Assembly: GCA_039090855.1 (NCBI GenBank)
Contig: CM076997.1
Location: forward strand, 168,112,709 to 168,176,708
Direction of reading: 5' to 3'
DNA: 64,000 nt
Source: Macrothele yani
Taxonomy: Eukaryota; Arthropoda; Arachnida; Araneae; Macrothelidae
The notes beneath the pieces are model-generated. The model searched no databases. It saw nothing but the letters and a program-made list of their open reading frames with translations, and was not told the origin of the DNA. Below, one piece after another: positions 44,487-56,062 of the stretch (its first letter is position 1; each line of letters starts with the position of its first letter). Made by a program: the position numbers and the translations under genes.

Positions 44487-45665
44487 CACTGAAGTGCTAA
44501 AAGTTATGGTACACGTACCTAGTATCGTGTAGAACGTCCTCTACTCCATCGAAGTGCAGCAACTCGAAGTGGCAGAGATTCCACAAGTTGCCGGAAGACT
44601 TCTGGAGAGATGTTGAACCACGCCTTCTGAATATCTGCTTACAGTTCCCTGGTATTTGTAGGTGCAGGGTATTGGTGGCAGATGAGCCTTTCCTACACGT
44701 TCTATAAGTTCTCTATTTGGTTCATGTCAGGCGAACGTAATGGCCACACCATCCGCCATTCCAGAATGCTCCTCGAACCGATTTCGGACAACCTGTGCCC
44801 GATGACATGGTGCATTGTCCGCCTGGAAAATCCCTTCGTTGTTGATAATTGAAGGGCTGAAAATGGTCACCCAGTAAATCAACAAAGTCGTTACCAGTTA
44901 ATGACGTGTTCACGAGGACAAAAGGGCCCAAACCGAACCACGTAAAGACATGCCACACACCTATGGAATAACCAACAGCTTGCACAGTGCCTTGATGACA
45001 GCTTGGGTCCATGGCCTCATGGAGTTTGAGCCACATCCAAACCCTCCCATTAGTTTTTAACAACTGGTATCGTGATTCATCGGACCACACCACATGTTGG
45101 CAGTCTTTCAGGGTCCAATTAGGAGCCCAGGTGAGGCTCTGTGTCCGATGTCCTGGTATTAGCAAAGGCATTCTTGTGGGTCTTCTGCTCCCATACCACA
45201 TGGACGCTAAATTACGCTGCACTGATCTGATGGATATGTCTCTTGCACCTCCTCCATTGAATATGGATGTTATTTGAGCCAGTGTCGCTTCTCTGTTAGC
45301 ATGGACAATCACGGTCATTCAGCACTCATGGTCGGCTGCTGCACTGTCCACTGTGGCTGGCAATGCCTTCTATGAGGTATTCTCGGTACACACGTGACAC
45401 CATGGATCGAGAAATGTTGAATGTTCGCAGAACTTCGGAAAATAAATATCCCTTCCGTCTGGTTCTCACTAACATGCCTCGTTCAAACTTCGATAATTCT
45501 CGTCGGCTTGCCATAATCCTAACGGTGGTTGTTCAACCTGACTCACCAGATTATGCACCTCTAAATTGATAAACAAAATCGTGTCGTGCGTCGAAGCCTT
45601 TATACGACGGCAGCGCCTGTTAAAAATTTGCATACTGCTATCCAATAACTTTGGGCCCTTCAGTG
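44487..45665 (-). mobile_element. Tc1-like element with TA flanks
   Basis: TA at 44485-44486 and 45666-45667 flank 1179 bp. The ends CACTGAAGTGCTAAAAGTTA and minus-strand CACTGAAGGGCCCAAAGTTA are inverted. Confidence 0.93.
44519..45514 (-). pseudogene. Tc1-like transposase pseudogene, triad kept
   Basis: MASRRELSKFERGMLVRTRR starts at 45514 (helix-turn-helix through SRSMVSRVYREYL). A short break precedes REATLAQITSIFNGGGARDI. HVVWSDESRYQLLKTNGRVW keeps the first D. After a frameshift IFQADNAPCHR keeps the second D, and RSPDMNQIENL keeps the glutamate before a W-to-stop change. RQLVESLPLRVAALRWSRGR ends at 44519. All three catalytic residues survive in separate frames. Confidence 0.87.
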
Positions 45666-45978
45666 TAATTACAAAAGCAACTCAACGGACACATCAGACA
45701 CGTGCGGTATGAAAACATTTCGTGGGGAATGCATTTTCTTTGGGAAACACTACTGAAATAAAATTCTAGCCACCACTGGGATGGAGTGGTCATAGACGCT
45801 GGTCTGTTTCTGGTCGTTCGCGTTGGACCTACACATGAGTACAGGGCGAGATATTGGTCGTAAATATTTCGCATTGATCTGGTTCTCCCCCTTTCTTGTA
45901 TCATGTGGTTTCAAGTTATGGACGGACTACTGTTTACCGTGCTTAGAATTGCTCGTGATGGTCATTCAACACTGAAGC

Positions 45979-46010
<32 letters not shown>

Positions 46011-46297
46011 TAATAGTTTATATTTTTGTCAAGTCATTCTGCTCCTGTTTGTACAAAGCTGTATTTTCGTTCTTGCCTCAACCACAAATAAATCATGGTT
46101 TGCGTGCTTCACATTTCTACAAAATTTTGATGCTAATTTCTATACGAACTGAATAAATACTAAGACTAACGTACCTGTGTATTTCATTCTGGTAATATTG
46201 TTCAGTTACTTTTTGACGTAGAACCCAGAAACTTCAGTGAGATTTTCGTATCTTTATTTTATCTTGCGTAAAGTCTTTCGTGACAGAACTTCTTTTT
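45666..46297. other. No gene; poly(A) tract at 45979-46005
   Basis: A 27-base A run is the only feature seen. It may be the tail of an unrecognised retroposed sequence, but the sequence before it was not identified. Confidence 0.5.
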
Positions 46298-47475
46298 TAC
46301 GCTTTCCAACCGTAGCTTGAAGAAGCGTATATGCTCCAGCTTTGTCCGTCCGTCCGTCTTTCCGCACGATAACTCACGTGAAAATGGTTCGATTTCGACG
46401 AAATTTTAGTATGTGGGGGGGGGGGTGGACCACCTGGGGACGAACCCTATTGAAAATGGGGGAAACAAGGTCAATGGTCAGGACATAGGAGCGGGATCCA
46501 TTTCATTGCTCTTATGCGTCATAACTTGCGTAAAAATGGTTCGATTTCGATGGAATTTTATTATGTGGTAAGGAACCACCTGGGGACGATCCCTATTGAA
46601 AATAAATGAAATGGGGTTAAAAGTCAGGACATGGGAGCGGGATCCATTGCCTTTATGCATCATAACTTGCGTAAAAATGGTTCGATTTCAATGAAATTTT
46701 GGTATTTGGTAAGAAACCACCTGAGAAGGAATCCTATTGAAAATGAGCGAAATGGGGTCAAAGGTAAGGACATAAAAGTGGAATCCATTCCATTGCCTTT
46801 ATGCGTCATAACATGCGTAAATATGGTTCGATTTCGATGAAATTTTAGTATGTGGTAGGGAACCATCTGGGCACGAACCCTACTGAAAATGGGCGAAATG
46901 GGGTCAAAGGTCAGGCAGAACATAGGAGCGGGATTTGTTCCATTGCCCTTATGCGTCATAACTTGCGTAAAAATGGTTCTATTTCGATGAAATTTTAGTA
47001 TGTGGTAGGGAGCCACTGGGGACGAACCCTATTGAAAATGGGCGAAATGGGGTCAAAGGTCAGGACACTGGTGCGGGGTCCATTCCATTGCTCTTGTGCA
47101 TCATAACTTACCAAAAAATGTTTCGATTGCGACAAAACGTTATCATGTTGTTTCGAAGGTATAGTGAACCGGTTCTGTTGAATATCAACGAAACGGTGTC
47201 AAATGTCATTACACAAAAGCAAGATTTATTCCACAGCAATTATTCTCATAACTTGCGTAAAACTGTTTCTATTGCGACAAAACTTTAGTATGTTATTCTT
47301 GAGGTATACTGAACCGTTTCTGTTGAATATCATCGAAATGAGGTCAAAGGTCAGGACACAGGAGCGAGATTTATTCCACAGCAATTATCATCATAACTTG
47401 AGTAATAACTTGAGTAATGATTTCTGGTATGTTGGAAAGCGTATCATAATCAATGCATTGCAGGATTTTACTAAC
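46298..47475 (+). repeat. TIR-bounded tandem-array element, seven ~145 bp units
   Basis: Starts TACGCTTTCCAAC and has the inverse GTTGGAAAGCGTA near 47432, followed by a ~40 bp tail also seen in the 5368-5963 copy. After (GTCC)n, seven units repeat AAAATGGTTCGATTTCGATG, AAATTTTAGTATGTGG, CACCTGGGGACGAACCCTAT and CATAACTTGCGT at 46381, 46533, 46673, 46818, 46968, 47113 and 47258. A 10-base G run is at 46418. Frames through it are artefacts; no protein is encoded. Confidence 0.85.
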
Positions 47476-47499
47476 TTGTTTATTTTATATGTAGTTCAA

Positions 47500-48600
47500 A
47501 ATCACTCTGTCTTTTTGAACCACCCCATGCATATATACGCATTAGCACTCAACTGTTGTGTGAGATTCAGAGGTTAGCTGTTTGAAGAAAGTTTGTCGGC
47601 CAGATGAAAGTTTAAACCTGATGGAACTAGATTATACTTAATTTTGACGTATCAAACGTCTGCATTTACAACCATCTCGAGCTGCGCTGTTGTCTGCCCC
47701 ACGTCTCACATAAGATATTTTATGTTTTATAAATATTACCTTTTTCTCATCCTCCTATGATCTTTTCTTTTGTCCTTCGTCTACCCTTCTTTCCTGCCAT
47801 TTGGGCTGAATAAATTACTTTAGTAAACACCTCATAATTCATTCTCTCAAAACGGCAAACCCGCCTCAGGATATTTGCCCTACAAAACATATTCTGAGGT
47901 AGCAAACACTATTATGTTAACCATCAATATTTTCTTACAATAATTTGCTTCATATAACACATCTTCGTTCCGCGCATGGTGAGAGCATGTACTACAAAAA
48001 AAAAAAAAAAACTTTAAGTACTAAATCTCTTCAGCAACAGCACCCCGGTTTTACTATCGGACGTCACAATAGGTACAATTTCACTCTCATACACGGCCAG
48101 TCGGGACCTTTTCGAGAACCTATCATTCCTGTAAAATCCTCCTAAGATATCTATGACATTCGGAGATGAATTCACTCGACTACGAATTTTGCCACCTTAT
48201 CAATGTTTCTTCTGGCAAGCGTAGTTCCAAAATGTGCAAATTAATGCACATGGTCTAACTCTGTTCCATTTAAACTGATCTTGCATGCATTAATAATATT
48301 TCCTCGCTCAAAAATAATAGCTTTCTTTTTTTCCCTTTATTTAGGCTGAGTTTGAATTTATACAAACTTCGTACATCCAGGAAAAACAACTCGCGTTTCC
48401 TCTCTACCAACAGAACTGTATCACTATCATTGACTAATCTGCACATACCAGTATATTCACGGTATAAAACAGTATTTTCTAATTTGGCATCATGTTTACA
48501 TATGTCTGGATGTATATAGGAGACAAATGCATTGTTTGCGGATCGCTGCTGCTTTGAAAAATACGTTTTATGATTTCCAAGACGAAACAGAACTTCAAAA
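47500..48600 (-). pseudogene. Second non-LTR reverse transcriptase relic
   Basis: On the minus strand DSDTVLLVERKRELFFLDVR (about 48425) is the catalytic-box region (family ADDTVLLAE; here the first D of the pair is S), then KFKLSLNKGKK and RGNIINACKISLNGTEL. After many breaks ANILRRVCRFERMNYEVFTK and AGKKGRRRTKEK give the C-terminal part. The 3-prime tail shares GAGATTCAGAGGTTA with the relic at 39435-41130, so both belong to one family. Confidence 0.75.
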
Positions 48601-48609
48601 TGCAATACG

Positions 48610-49183
48610 ATGGTACAGAATGTTCAGGGAGTGTAACTGCAAGCTACGGAAATATTCTTTCATCAAAATTCAATCGCTTCGGTTTTGCATGTCTTTGCTC
48701 CCTACGTTACAAATCAAAATCCTAAACTTCAGCAGCTCATATCCGCGTTTGCTTCGTCCCTTTTATTGCGCTACAAGGGAATGCTACAATTACAATGAAT
48801 ATTCATGAGCCATTTCATCGTTATCGGAGCAAAACGTATTAAACTGTCGAAGTGTTTTACAGAACACTTATCGCAATCGGAGAAGTGGCATGGTTGACGT
48901 GCAAGCTCATGCTTTTGCAAATATTCGCTATAAGTATGACAGTGGCTGGGTTCAAGTTTCCGGTAACCTGTGCATCTACTCTACGGATGTGGTTATTTTC
49001 CTTTCATTAAATAAGTTGGCTTAATTTGTAATTACTGATGATGATGAACAGTTCTGTGTTCGTCAGAGAACACTCGATACTAAGTGTTCCGTCGATTACT
49101 ATCGCCGGTAAGGCAAGTAGATATTCCTAATATTGGTTCCTTAATTCTCATATGTTACTGTCCGGTTATTACCGGGTGCTATA
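48610..49183. other. No recognised feature
   Basis: No motif or repeat recognised. Confidence 0.5.
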
Positions 49184-49185
49184 TA

Positions 49186-50376
49186 CATCGATGAACCATT
49201 GCAATATGACCACTTACCTAATAAGCTGCAGGACCCATTTTAGTCAGCAAAACAGCAACCACTCGGCCAGGTATCGATTCGATGAGGTGGTGATAGGTGT
49301 CCTGTGGTATCTGGTTCCATAATGTCAAAAAGGAAGTCCTAAAGGTTCCGTAAATTTCGGAGTGTTGGTGAACTAGCACAAACCCGCTTTTCTAAGTCGA
49401 ACCACAAAATGTTCGATTTTGTTTATGTCAGGCCAGGGCATTAACAGAAAATCACCGGCATATTCCTTAAATAATTTCTTGACGATTCTGGCAGTGTGGC
49501 GCATTGTCCTATTGCTAATGGCCATCAGCAGAAGGAAATACAGTTGCCATGAATGGGTGAACTTGGTCCGCAACGATGTTCAGATACCTGACAGCTGTCG
49601 GGGATTGTGCTATTGGGATAATGGGGACTAACGTGACCCAAGAAAAGATGCCCCACAGCATAACTCTGGCCTGTTTCCACACAACAATACATCCAGGTGC
49701 CATGGCCTCCGTTGGTAGTCGGAGTATCCGCTCTTGGCCGTCTACGTGATGCACCAGGAATCTTGACTCGTCCGGCTAGGCTACTTTCTTCAAATCATTT
49801 ACGGTCCAAACTCGATGATCTTGGGCCCATTTCATGCGCTATTGGAGATGACGTGCAGTGAATATGGGGACCCGGTTGGGTCTTCGGCTACGCAGACCCA
49901 TGCGCAGAAGGCTGCGATGAACTGTGTGTTGCGACACATTGCCCTGATCACCACTGTTGTTGCCACGGGGGATTTGTCACACTGCAGCCCTGCGGTCGCT
50001 AGAAACAATGCGCGATAGTCTCCGCTCCCCTCTGGCATCAATGAGCTGTGGACGACACACAGCGGGACGACGTTTCGTCGTTGGCCATCTGTGCACCACT
50101 TTTGAAACGTGTTCATTACAGCAGGACGTGAGCAACCCACAAGCGCTCCGTTTTCGAGATCGTAGTTCCAAGGCGCCATGCTATCACAATTTGCCCTTTA
50201 TCAAACTCCGATAAATCGGCAGTTTTTCTATTCTGACTCCGAACACTCTATGAACCGAAAGCCGGTCCTCGGGTTGTTTATATATTGCTCTGTGAACTTC
50301 ACCTGAGCCACCGTTCGGTCTCCAGGCGAGCTCATTTCTCTAGGATGGGGGCATCATAATGTAATGACTCATCGGT
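49186..50376 (-). mobile_element. Tc1-like element with TA flanks
   Basis: TA at 49184-49185 and 50377-50378 flank 1191 bp. The ends CATCGATGAACCATTGCAAT and minus-strand CCGATGAGTCATTACATTAT are inverted for ~25 bp. Confidence 0.92.
49218..50179 (-). pseudogene. Tc1-like transposase pseudogene, triad kept
   Basis: MAPWNYDLENGALVGCSRPA (50179) starts the N-terminal domain, followed by many frame changes. PDESRFLVHHVDGQERILRL keeps the first D (the family W just before it is a stop). AVRYLNIVADQVHPFMATVF leads to Q-stop-DNAPHCQ, where the second D survives next to a stop. MPWPDINKIEHFVVRLRKAG keeps the glutamate. The C-terminus LLTKMGPAAY-stop ends at 49218. Confidence 0.85.
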
Positions 50377-50639
50377 ATATCATAGGCATATTTAATGGAT
50401 AATATTTATCTGATTTTCAAAGGTTATACACAATTCCCTGCATTAACCATAAACATGGAAATGTCAAATTTTTTTATTGTTTACAGAAATTTCCTTTGGG
50501 TGTTATTCTTCTGAAAACGAACCGGAACAGCCTAATAAAGCTGCTTAATGAAATATTATTTGAATAGCAGATTGTCAAAGATTTCCATTTTCAGTTTATT
50601 AAATCTCCCTCACTGCGCGGATTATACACAATCGAATCA

Positions 50640-51440
50640 CATTATTTTCCCCACCTTCTACGTTTGACGTCTGCAGCGCGTAGCCAATAAAGAAGGCACG
50701 TGTCGTGAGCTGGATTGGGGAGTATATAAGATATCCTTTAGGCAATCTGAAAACATATCACTCGTTGCTGTCATGGATAACAAGAGCGATTTATCATATT
50801 TGCAAAAAGGGATGATTATCGGCTTTCGGGCCAAGGGTGGCAGTATTTCTGAAACAGCGCAGTTTGTGAACTGTTCGTTCGCGTACTGCTACGATTAAAG
50901 TGTATCGTGATTGGAGAAATGGCACCATTGCGAATAAGCGACGTGGAAACTTCGCAGCACCACGTGCCATTGACGTGAGAGGTGAACGTTTGCTACGAAG
51001 GTGGTGAGGGCAAATCGACACGCTACAGTGGAGTAACTCACTGGCCGAATGAGTCAGGGTGCTACCGAAAGTGTGCCTAAAACGACAGTTCAGCTAACCC
51101 TGCTGCGTATGGGGCTCCGATCTAGGCGAATGTTCACTGCACCTATGGTAACGAAGGTGCATCGGAGGTATTGGAAACGGACATCCGTTGATCGGCAAAG
51201 TATTCCCTTCTCCGATGAGTCACGTTTTGTGCTTCATCGAACGGATGGACGTTGGCGTATAAGGTGAGAAACATCGGAGAACAAACACTCTTCAACCATT
51301 GCTGGCAGAACACAAACTGGTGTGAGCAGCGTTATGGTCTGGAGAATGTTTCCGTGACATTCTGTGGGTCCACTAACCACTCATACCTGTGGAAGGCACT
51401 ATGAACCGAATTCGTTATGAATCCATCCTTGCAACCACGT
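50640..51440 (+). mobile_element. Tc1-like element, 3-prime half missing
   Basis: The transposase starts at 50773 and ends abruptly at ~51440 (YESILATTYTV in the family frame), where the family A tandem array begins. The left terminal repeat could not be defined because the right one is gone. Confidence 0.75.
50773..51440 (+). pseudogene. Tc1-like transposase, N-terminal two-thirds
   Basis: MDNKSDLSYLQKGMIIGFRA at 50773 runs into KGGSISETAQFVNCS (helix-turn-helix), then frames break. TTVQLTLLRMGLRSRRMFTA and HRRYWKRTSVDRQ lead to IPFSDESRFVLHRTDGRWRI, which keeps the first catalytic D, before a stop at 51267. GVSSVMVWRMF is still readable. The second D and the glutamate lie in the missing part. 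Confidence 0.82.
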
Positions 51441-51444
51441 ACAC

Positions 51445-52230
51445 AGTTTTAGAAGCAGAGATATCGAGGGAAACGCAATTAATCTTCACGCCCTCCTAGC
51501 AGAAAGTCTATGAACTACTTGAAAATTTTTAAATTATAAGAAAAACATGTCACATCGGAAATTATTCAATAAAGAATTTTTTCAAATTGGACTATTAGAA
51601 GCAGATATATTGACAAAAATAAGATATACATCTACGCCCCCTGGCGGAGAAACCATGCAGTATTTTAAGAAGAAAATATTCCGAAAATTACCGGCGTATT
51701 TTCACTGCATTCCGTGACAAAACGCTTACTCTCCCTGGTGGCAAAATATTATTTTCCAAACATTAGAAATTATATGCAAAAGAGTTTCCATCATGAGCTG
51801 TATCCTCTGAAGAAGCAATTTTTCAAAACTCCGTTTTGAAAGAATAGATATCGGAGGAAACGTAATTTACTTTTACACTCCCTAGCGCAAAATCTATGTG
51901 TACCTTGAAAATTTAACTATACCTAAAGTACTCTTGGACATAAATGGAATTGAAGGATATAATACTTTTTTCAATCGGACGTTTAGAAGCAAATATATGG
52001 AATAAAATGTATTTTGATTTCGACATCATCTGCATTTACGCCCTCTAGCAGCTAAATTGTACATCGTAAAAAAAAATAAAAAATAAAGGATCAACATTTG
52101 CATAATTTAAGCTTCCCAATGCAAAAAGAATTTTTCAAATCGGACTAATAGTTACAGAGATATGGTGTCTTCAGACGGACGGATGGACAGACGGATTACA
52201 TAAGCGCGAACTTTTTTATAAAAGACATAA
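51445..52230 (+). repeat. ~150 bp tandem array, family A
   Basis: Unit cores are at 51448 (TTTTAGAAGCAGAGATAT), 51594, 51832, 51981 and 52144, with CGCCCYCTAGC between them. The array ends AGAGATATGGTGTCTTCAGA then CGGACGGATGGACAGACGG, as at 24690-24730. Confidence 0.75.
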
Positions 52231-52600
52231 TTAAAATTATCCTAATATTCATCTCTCATTTCCTCTGAGGAACGCTCTACGACGGCACACAATGTGTACC
52301 TAGCTTATTTACTTTAGTCATTGATCTGTCTTTTGTCTTTCAAACAGCATAGGAGTCCTGGAGCTGACTTCTCCAACAGTGTTCCATTTCTAGTAAGCGC
52401 CATTAAAGAAACATTGCTGCAGGACACACATACACACACAGTTGTAACGTATTTTTAACAACATGATTCGGAAAGCATTAAATTAAGTTCTTTATTAATT
52501 TTTGAAATGAAAAATCAGCATATGCAATTGTGAAACGAATTTCCCCGAAGAAATAATTCTTCATTAATACATAATAGGCGTTGTAAGGCTATTACCGGCA
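52231..52600. other. No recognised feature
   Basis: Nothing recognised. Confidence 0.5.
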
Positions 52601-52758
52601 GTGACGTACCTGCCAGCAGGACGCACACGACATAAACGCAGATAGCAATCAGAATGAACGTCTGCGTAGCTCAGTTGTTAGAGCGACTTGTTGCGGAATA
52701 AGCGGACTCGGGTTCGATTCCCGGCGTAGACCAAAAATGACGGAGAAATTTACTTCCT
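52601..52758 (+). mobile_element. tRNA-derived SINE, family III, plus copy
   Basis: A ~60 bp leader (GTGACGTACCTGCCAGCAGG, later AAACGCAGATAGCAA) precedes the tRNA-like region. A short tail AAAAATGACGGAGAAATTTA follows. The same order is found on the minus strand at 54203-54346 and 54612-54776, leader included, so the leader is part of the element. Confidence 0.82.
52666..52738 (+). ncRNA. tRNA-like head of the family III SINE
   Basis: GTCTGCG pairs with CGTAGAC (one G-U), GCTC with GAGC (D stem), and TCGGG with CCCGG (T stem). The A-box is TAGCTCAGTTGTTAGAGCG and the B-box GGTTCGATTCC. The anticodon stem CTTGT/ATAAG encloses only 6 bases instead of 7. With its presence in a repeat family, this argues against a working tRNA. 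Confidence 0.7.
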
Positions 52759-52902
52759 TATACGGCATATTTTCACTGCATTCCTTATAATCACTTCCTT
52801 CAGAACACTTGAAAATTTTCATGTTCCTGGAGCGGGCATTGAACCGCACTTCCTCGATTTCCGGTCGAGCTCATATGCTAGTCATCACACTAACGAGGAA
52901 AA
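52759..52902 (-). mobile_element. tRNA-derived SINE, family IV relative, minus copy
   Basis: On the minus strand an A-box-like TTAGTGTGATGACTAGCATA and a B-box GGTTCAATGCCCGCTCCAGG precede a tail AACATGAAAATTTTCAAGTG with ACAGTGAAAATATGCC. It is paired with an opposite copy at 53045-53170. Confidence 0.65.
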
Positions 52903-53044
52903 GGAAATTTTTTTGTGACCTACACATGTACATTCAACTCTGGATGTGAGAAAAGGTCGTGAGACGCTACGATTGGGCAGAAATAGCTTCGACTAGCACA
53001 AATCTCAAGGTTCTAAGATATCTACCGTCAGTTGTTTAGAATAT

Positions 53045-53170
53045 CATTGTCCTGAGTAGTGTAATGACTAGAGCTCGACAGGAAGTCGGAAGGTTCGATT
53101 TCCGCTCCAGGACGATGGAAATTTTCTAGTTTTCTGAAGTAAGTGGTTACATGGAACACAGTGAAAATAT
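53045..53170 (+). mobile_element. tRNA-derived SINE, family IV relative, plus copy
   Basis: AGTAGTGTAATGACTAGAGC (A-box) and AAGGTTCGATTTCCGCTCC (B-box) are followed by GGACGATGGAAATTTTCTAG and ACAGTGAAAATATGCC, the tail of the copy at 52759-52902. Confidence 0.65.
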
Positions 53171-54202
53171 GCCAGTAATAGAAAAATCAGCGTTGTTTCA
53201 TTTATTATGCATACCCTTTAACACATTTCAGTTAGCTGAATCACGCATGTCTTTATCGCTGTGAAAAAGCTTTTATTTACGCGCTGGAGTTCCGAAGACA
53301 CCTTCAGGTGACATTATCGAGAAAAATCATCGGCGTTTTTATGTGGACGTTATCTCAGGAGCTCGGCGAAATGTTTCCTCTTTAAGCCTCTCTACCTCTG
53401 TCCGGGGATATTCGTCTGTCCGTGTAATCTGTGTATTTCTCTTTTTATCTTCCTGTGACTTTCTCTTGACCTGAAGGGCCATCAAAGTACATCGTGAGCG
53501 CTACATATATCATAGAGGCTTGTGATGAATCGATGGAAACATGACAATGATCCGAGAAAACTTATCATTAGCTGCAGTTCTGCAAAGAAATCGTTCGTTA
53601 GCAATAACGATACTGTTAGGGGTAAAAATCACATCAGAAATAGTTTCCGTCAGGATGAAGATTCGAGTTTTGTATGAAATCGAACTTTTAATATTAACAA
53701 ATTAAACAGTACAAACTAGCGGAGCATAAAATCCAGAAATTAATGCGAAATGAAGCCCAACCGTCATTTTTGATACAAGAAAACACCTATAAATGTTAGT
53801 AAAAGCAATCTCTTGCATCTTACGGAATTATGGTAGGTGTAAGAATACACAGATATGACAGGCACTGTGCTTCCCGATCACAAATCCTGTGAGCCATTAA
53901 AAATATTACGGATACAAATTTTAAATTGAGACGACTTTTTACGGGGATCTGAAAATCAAAGAAACGTTATCCTCATAGCATGAAAAATTGGGATTAGCTT
54001 TTCGTACTGAAAAGAAATCTTTTTTTTACACAGATACGCATGGGAACTTGTAAATAAACAAATAATTAACTTTAAAACAGCCTAGGGTAGCTATTAGGAC
54101 AAAACAAAAATATCTCGGTTTGTTGCCATTCGCCTCTATCAAAGCTCAGAGTCCAATTCATTGCGAAACACTTGAACATTGATCGTAATTTAGTGGTGTA
54201 CA
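53171..54202. other. No recognised feature
   Basis: Nothing recognised. Confidence 0.5.
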
Positions 54203-54346
54203 ACGAAACAAATTTCTCAGTCATTTGTGTCCAAACCCGGTCCCCTCATTACGAAATAAGTCGCTCTCCCAGCTCAGCTACGCGGACGTATGCTCTCGCT
54301 GCTATCTGCCTTTATCTCATGTGTGTCCTGGGGTGCAAGCACGTCA
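54203..54346 (-). mobile_element. tRNA-derived SINE, family III, minus copy 1
   Basis: Read on the minus strand: leader TGACGTGCTTGCACCCCAGG, ACACATGAGATAAAGGCAGA, then CGCGTAGCTGAGCTGGGAGA (A-box) and a diverged T-arm, then AATGACTGAGAAATTTGT. Confidence 0.75.
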
Positions 54347-54611
54347 TATCTATCCCACCCTTCCCAAAGAGGGCAGAGGGCATGGCCCACGGGTTAGCCG
54401 GGACCATGTGTCGCTGTTGGCAATCATCCGCTGAAGAACGTACATTGGAGAAATCCCAGTCAATTTGGTGTGTGGAACGTAACATCACACACATTTATTT
54501 TTCGAAGCGCTGAAGAACGGAATCGCTTATTTTTCCTGTCCCGCGGCGTGGAAAAAACATCACACCATTGCGAGAACTTTAACGGTCAGGTCATTCTTGA
54601 AGTTCGGGCGC

Positions 54612-54776
54612 CAATATAACAAACTAAATTTCTCCGTCATTTTTGCCCACTCCGGGCATCGAACCCAGGTCCTCTCATTCCGGAATAACTCGCTCTTCCA
54701 ACTGCGCTACGTGGACATATGCTCCCGCTGCTATCTGCCTTTATCTCATGTGCGTCCTGTGGTGCAGGCACGTCAC
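54612..54776 (-). mobile_element. tRNA-derived SINE, family III, minus copy 2
   Basis: Best copy of the family. On the minus strand: GTGACGTGCCTGCACCACAG, GACGCACATGAGATAAAGGC, AGATAGCAGCGGGAGCATAT, then CACGTAGCGCAGTTGGAAGA (A-box) and CTGGGTTCGATGCCCGG (B-box and T-arm), then AAAAATGACGGAGAAATTTA. Confidence 0.82.
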
Positions 54777-54779
54777 AGG

Positions 54780-55661
54780 GGCTATAATACGTAAAGAAAA
54801 AGTGACGAAGGTTTTGGCTGATTCACAATGCTAAATAAATAAGTGATCAAGCCATAAGAGCGTGCATTATCCATAAGTTGTTACCATAAAGTACCTGCTG
54901 AATAACAACACTATAATACGTTTATCCAAAGTGTCACCAATTTTTTTTACGAATGCAGTTACCAATATAAATTCAGTACAGCCATAAAAACGCCCATGCG
55001 TGACTCAGAAATCCATTGAAAACACAGCACCAAACAGTGACTGAAACTATCCGTGGCAAATTAGTTTCTGAATTTGAGGAAAAACCGGAACACCAGCCGA
55101 AAAACGGTTCCGCAGGGTATCTGTGGCGCTTCTGTTCGTTTCTTCTCTAGTGCTGCGTGAAGGGCGAATCACAGAAAATCTAATGGAGAGAGTATACAAT
55201 GAAGTGTTGTGGGAATGCTTGCAACTTTGACGTTCCGAGACAACTAAATGTGAACGCATTCTGTGGGACAATTACATAACTGAAGTACTGAGATATAACC
55301 TTCGAAATTAAAGCCCCGTGTTCATACACAAAGTGTATCAAATACTTAGTTCGAAACTACAGACGTCATACTATAATGAATAAAATTCTCCGCCTGGACG
55401 TGTAGTGCAGGAAAGCTTACGTTAAGTCACGTTAGGGTTATTGAAAGGTTACTTGACTTAGCTAAAGTGTGCTTAATCTTCAAACTGCTAGAGTTTGTTT
55501 AGGTAAGACACTCACGTGCAATAAATTCCAAGAATATGGAATTATTTTTACTCAGCGTTCCTCATTATCTTGAATATCAGTAATATAACTTCGGTTTTAA
55601 TACATTAGTACCTTGAAGGCTCCTTATTAGAGCGGTAAACACAATATCCCCTGAACTTAAC
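54780..55661. other. No recognised feature
   Basis: AT-rich; the frame at 55047-55271 carries no motif. Confidence 0.5.
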
Positions 55662-56062
55662 GTAAACACTCAATGAAATAGACTTAACGGCCAGACAGAG
55701 ATCTGACAATAAAATGAACTAAGAAAACGTACTCACTTTTAACCTTTCATTGGGGAGCTCTTGGTATAACTCAAATACACACTCCAAAATAACACAACTA
55801 CTGTTAGACCGAACTTTCGTACTATCATAGAATCGCATAACAATAATTAGGAAGAACCTATCACATATAAAACGAAGCTCCTTGGTATACTTGAGCGCGC
55901 CTATATATACTGCATACCACCACGTCATGACTTACACTCGTTGCCACATATAATTCAGCGGGAGGAACAACATCTCGTTAAGTGAGAAGATAATTTGCAT
56001 AGGAAAATAAAATAACAAGATATAGTAAAATTAAAAAGAAACTGAATCTAGAGTGTACTTTA
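55662..56062 (-). mobile_element. Second solo LTR of the 39793-40319 family
   Basis: Aligned in order with the copy at 39793-40319: CTCTAGATTCAGTTTC, TTGTTATTTTATTTTCCTAT, CTTAACGAGATGTT, CAACGAGTGTAAGTCATGAC, a TATA box TATATATAGGCGCG (55897-55909), and GTCAGATCTCTGTCTGGCCG. The polyadenylation signal is mutated (AATGAA). No internal retrotransposon sequence lies next to it. Confidence 0.7.

Noticed and set aside
46381..47400. CRISPR-like array of regularly spaced repeats
   Set aside because: Units are ~145 bp and fully tandem without unique spacers, in a eukaryotic context.
52666..52738. Possible functional tRNA gene
   Set aside because: Acceptor, D and T stems pair, but the anticodon loop is 6 bases and the sequence belongs to a dispersed SINE with a conserved leader and tail.
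55047..55271. 74-codon arginine- and serine-rich frame
   Set aside because: No motif, no splice or promoter context, length expected by chance.
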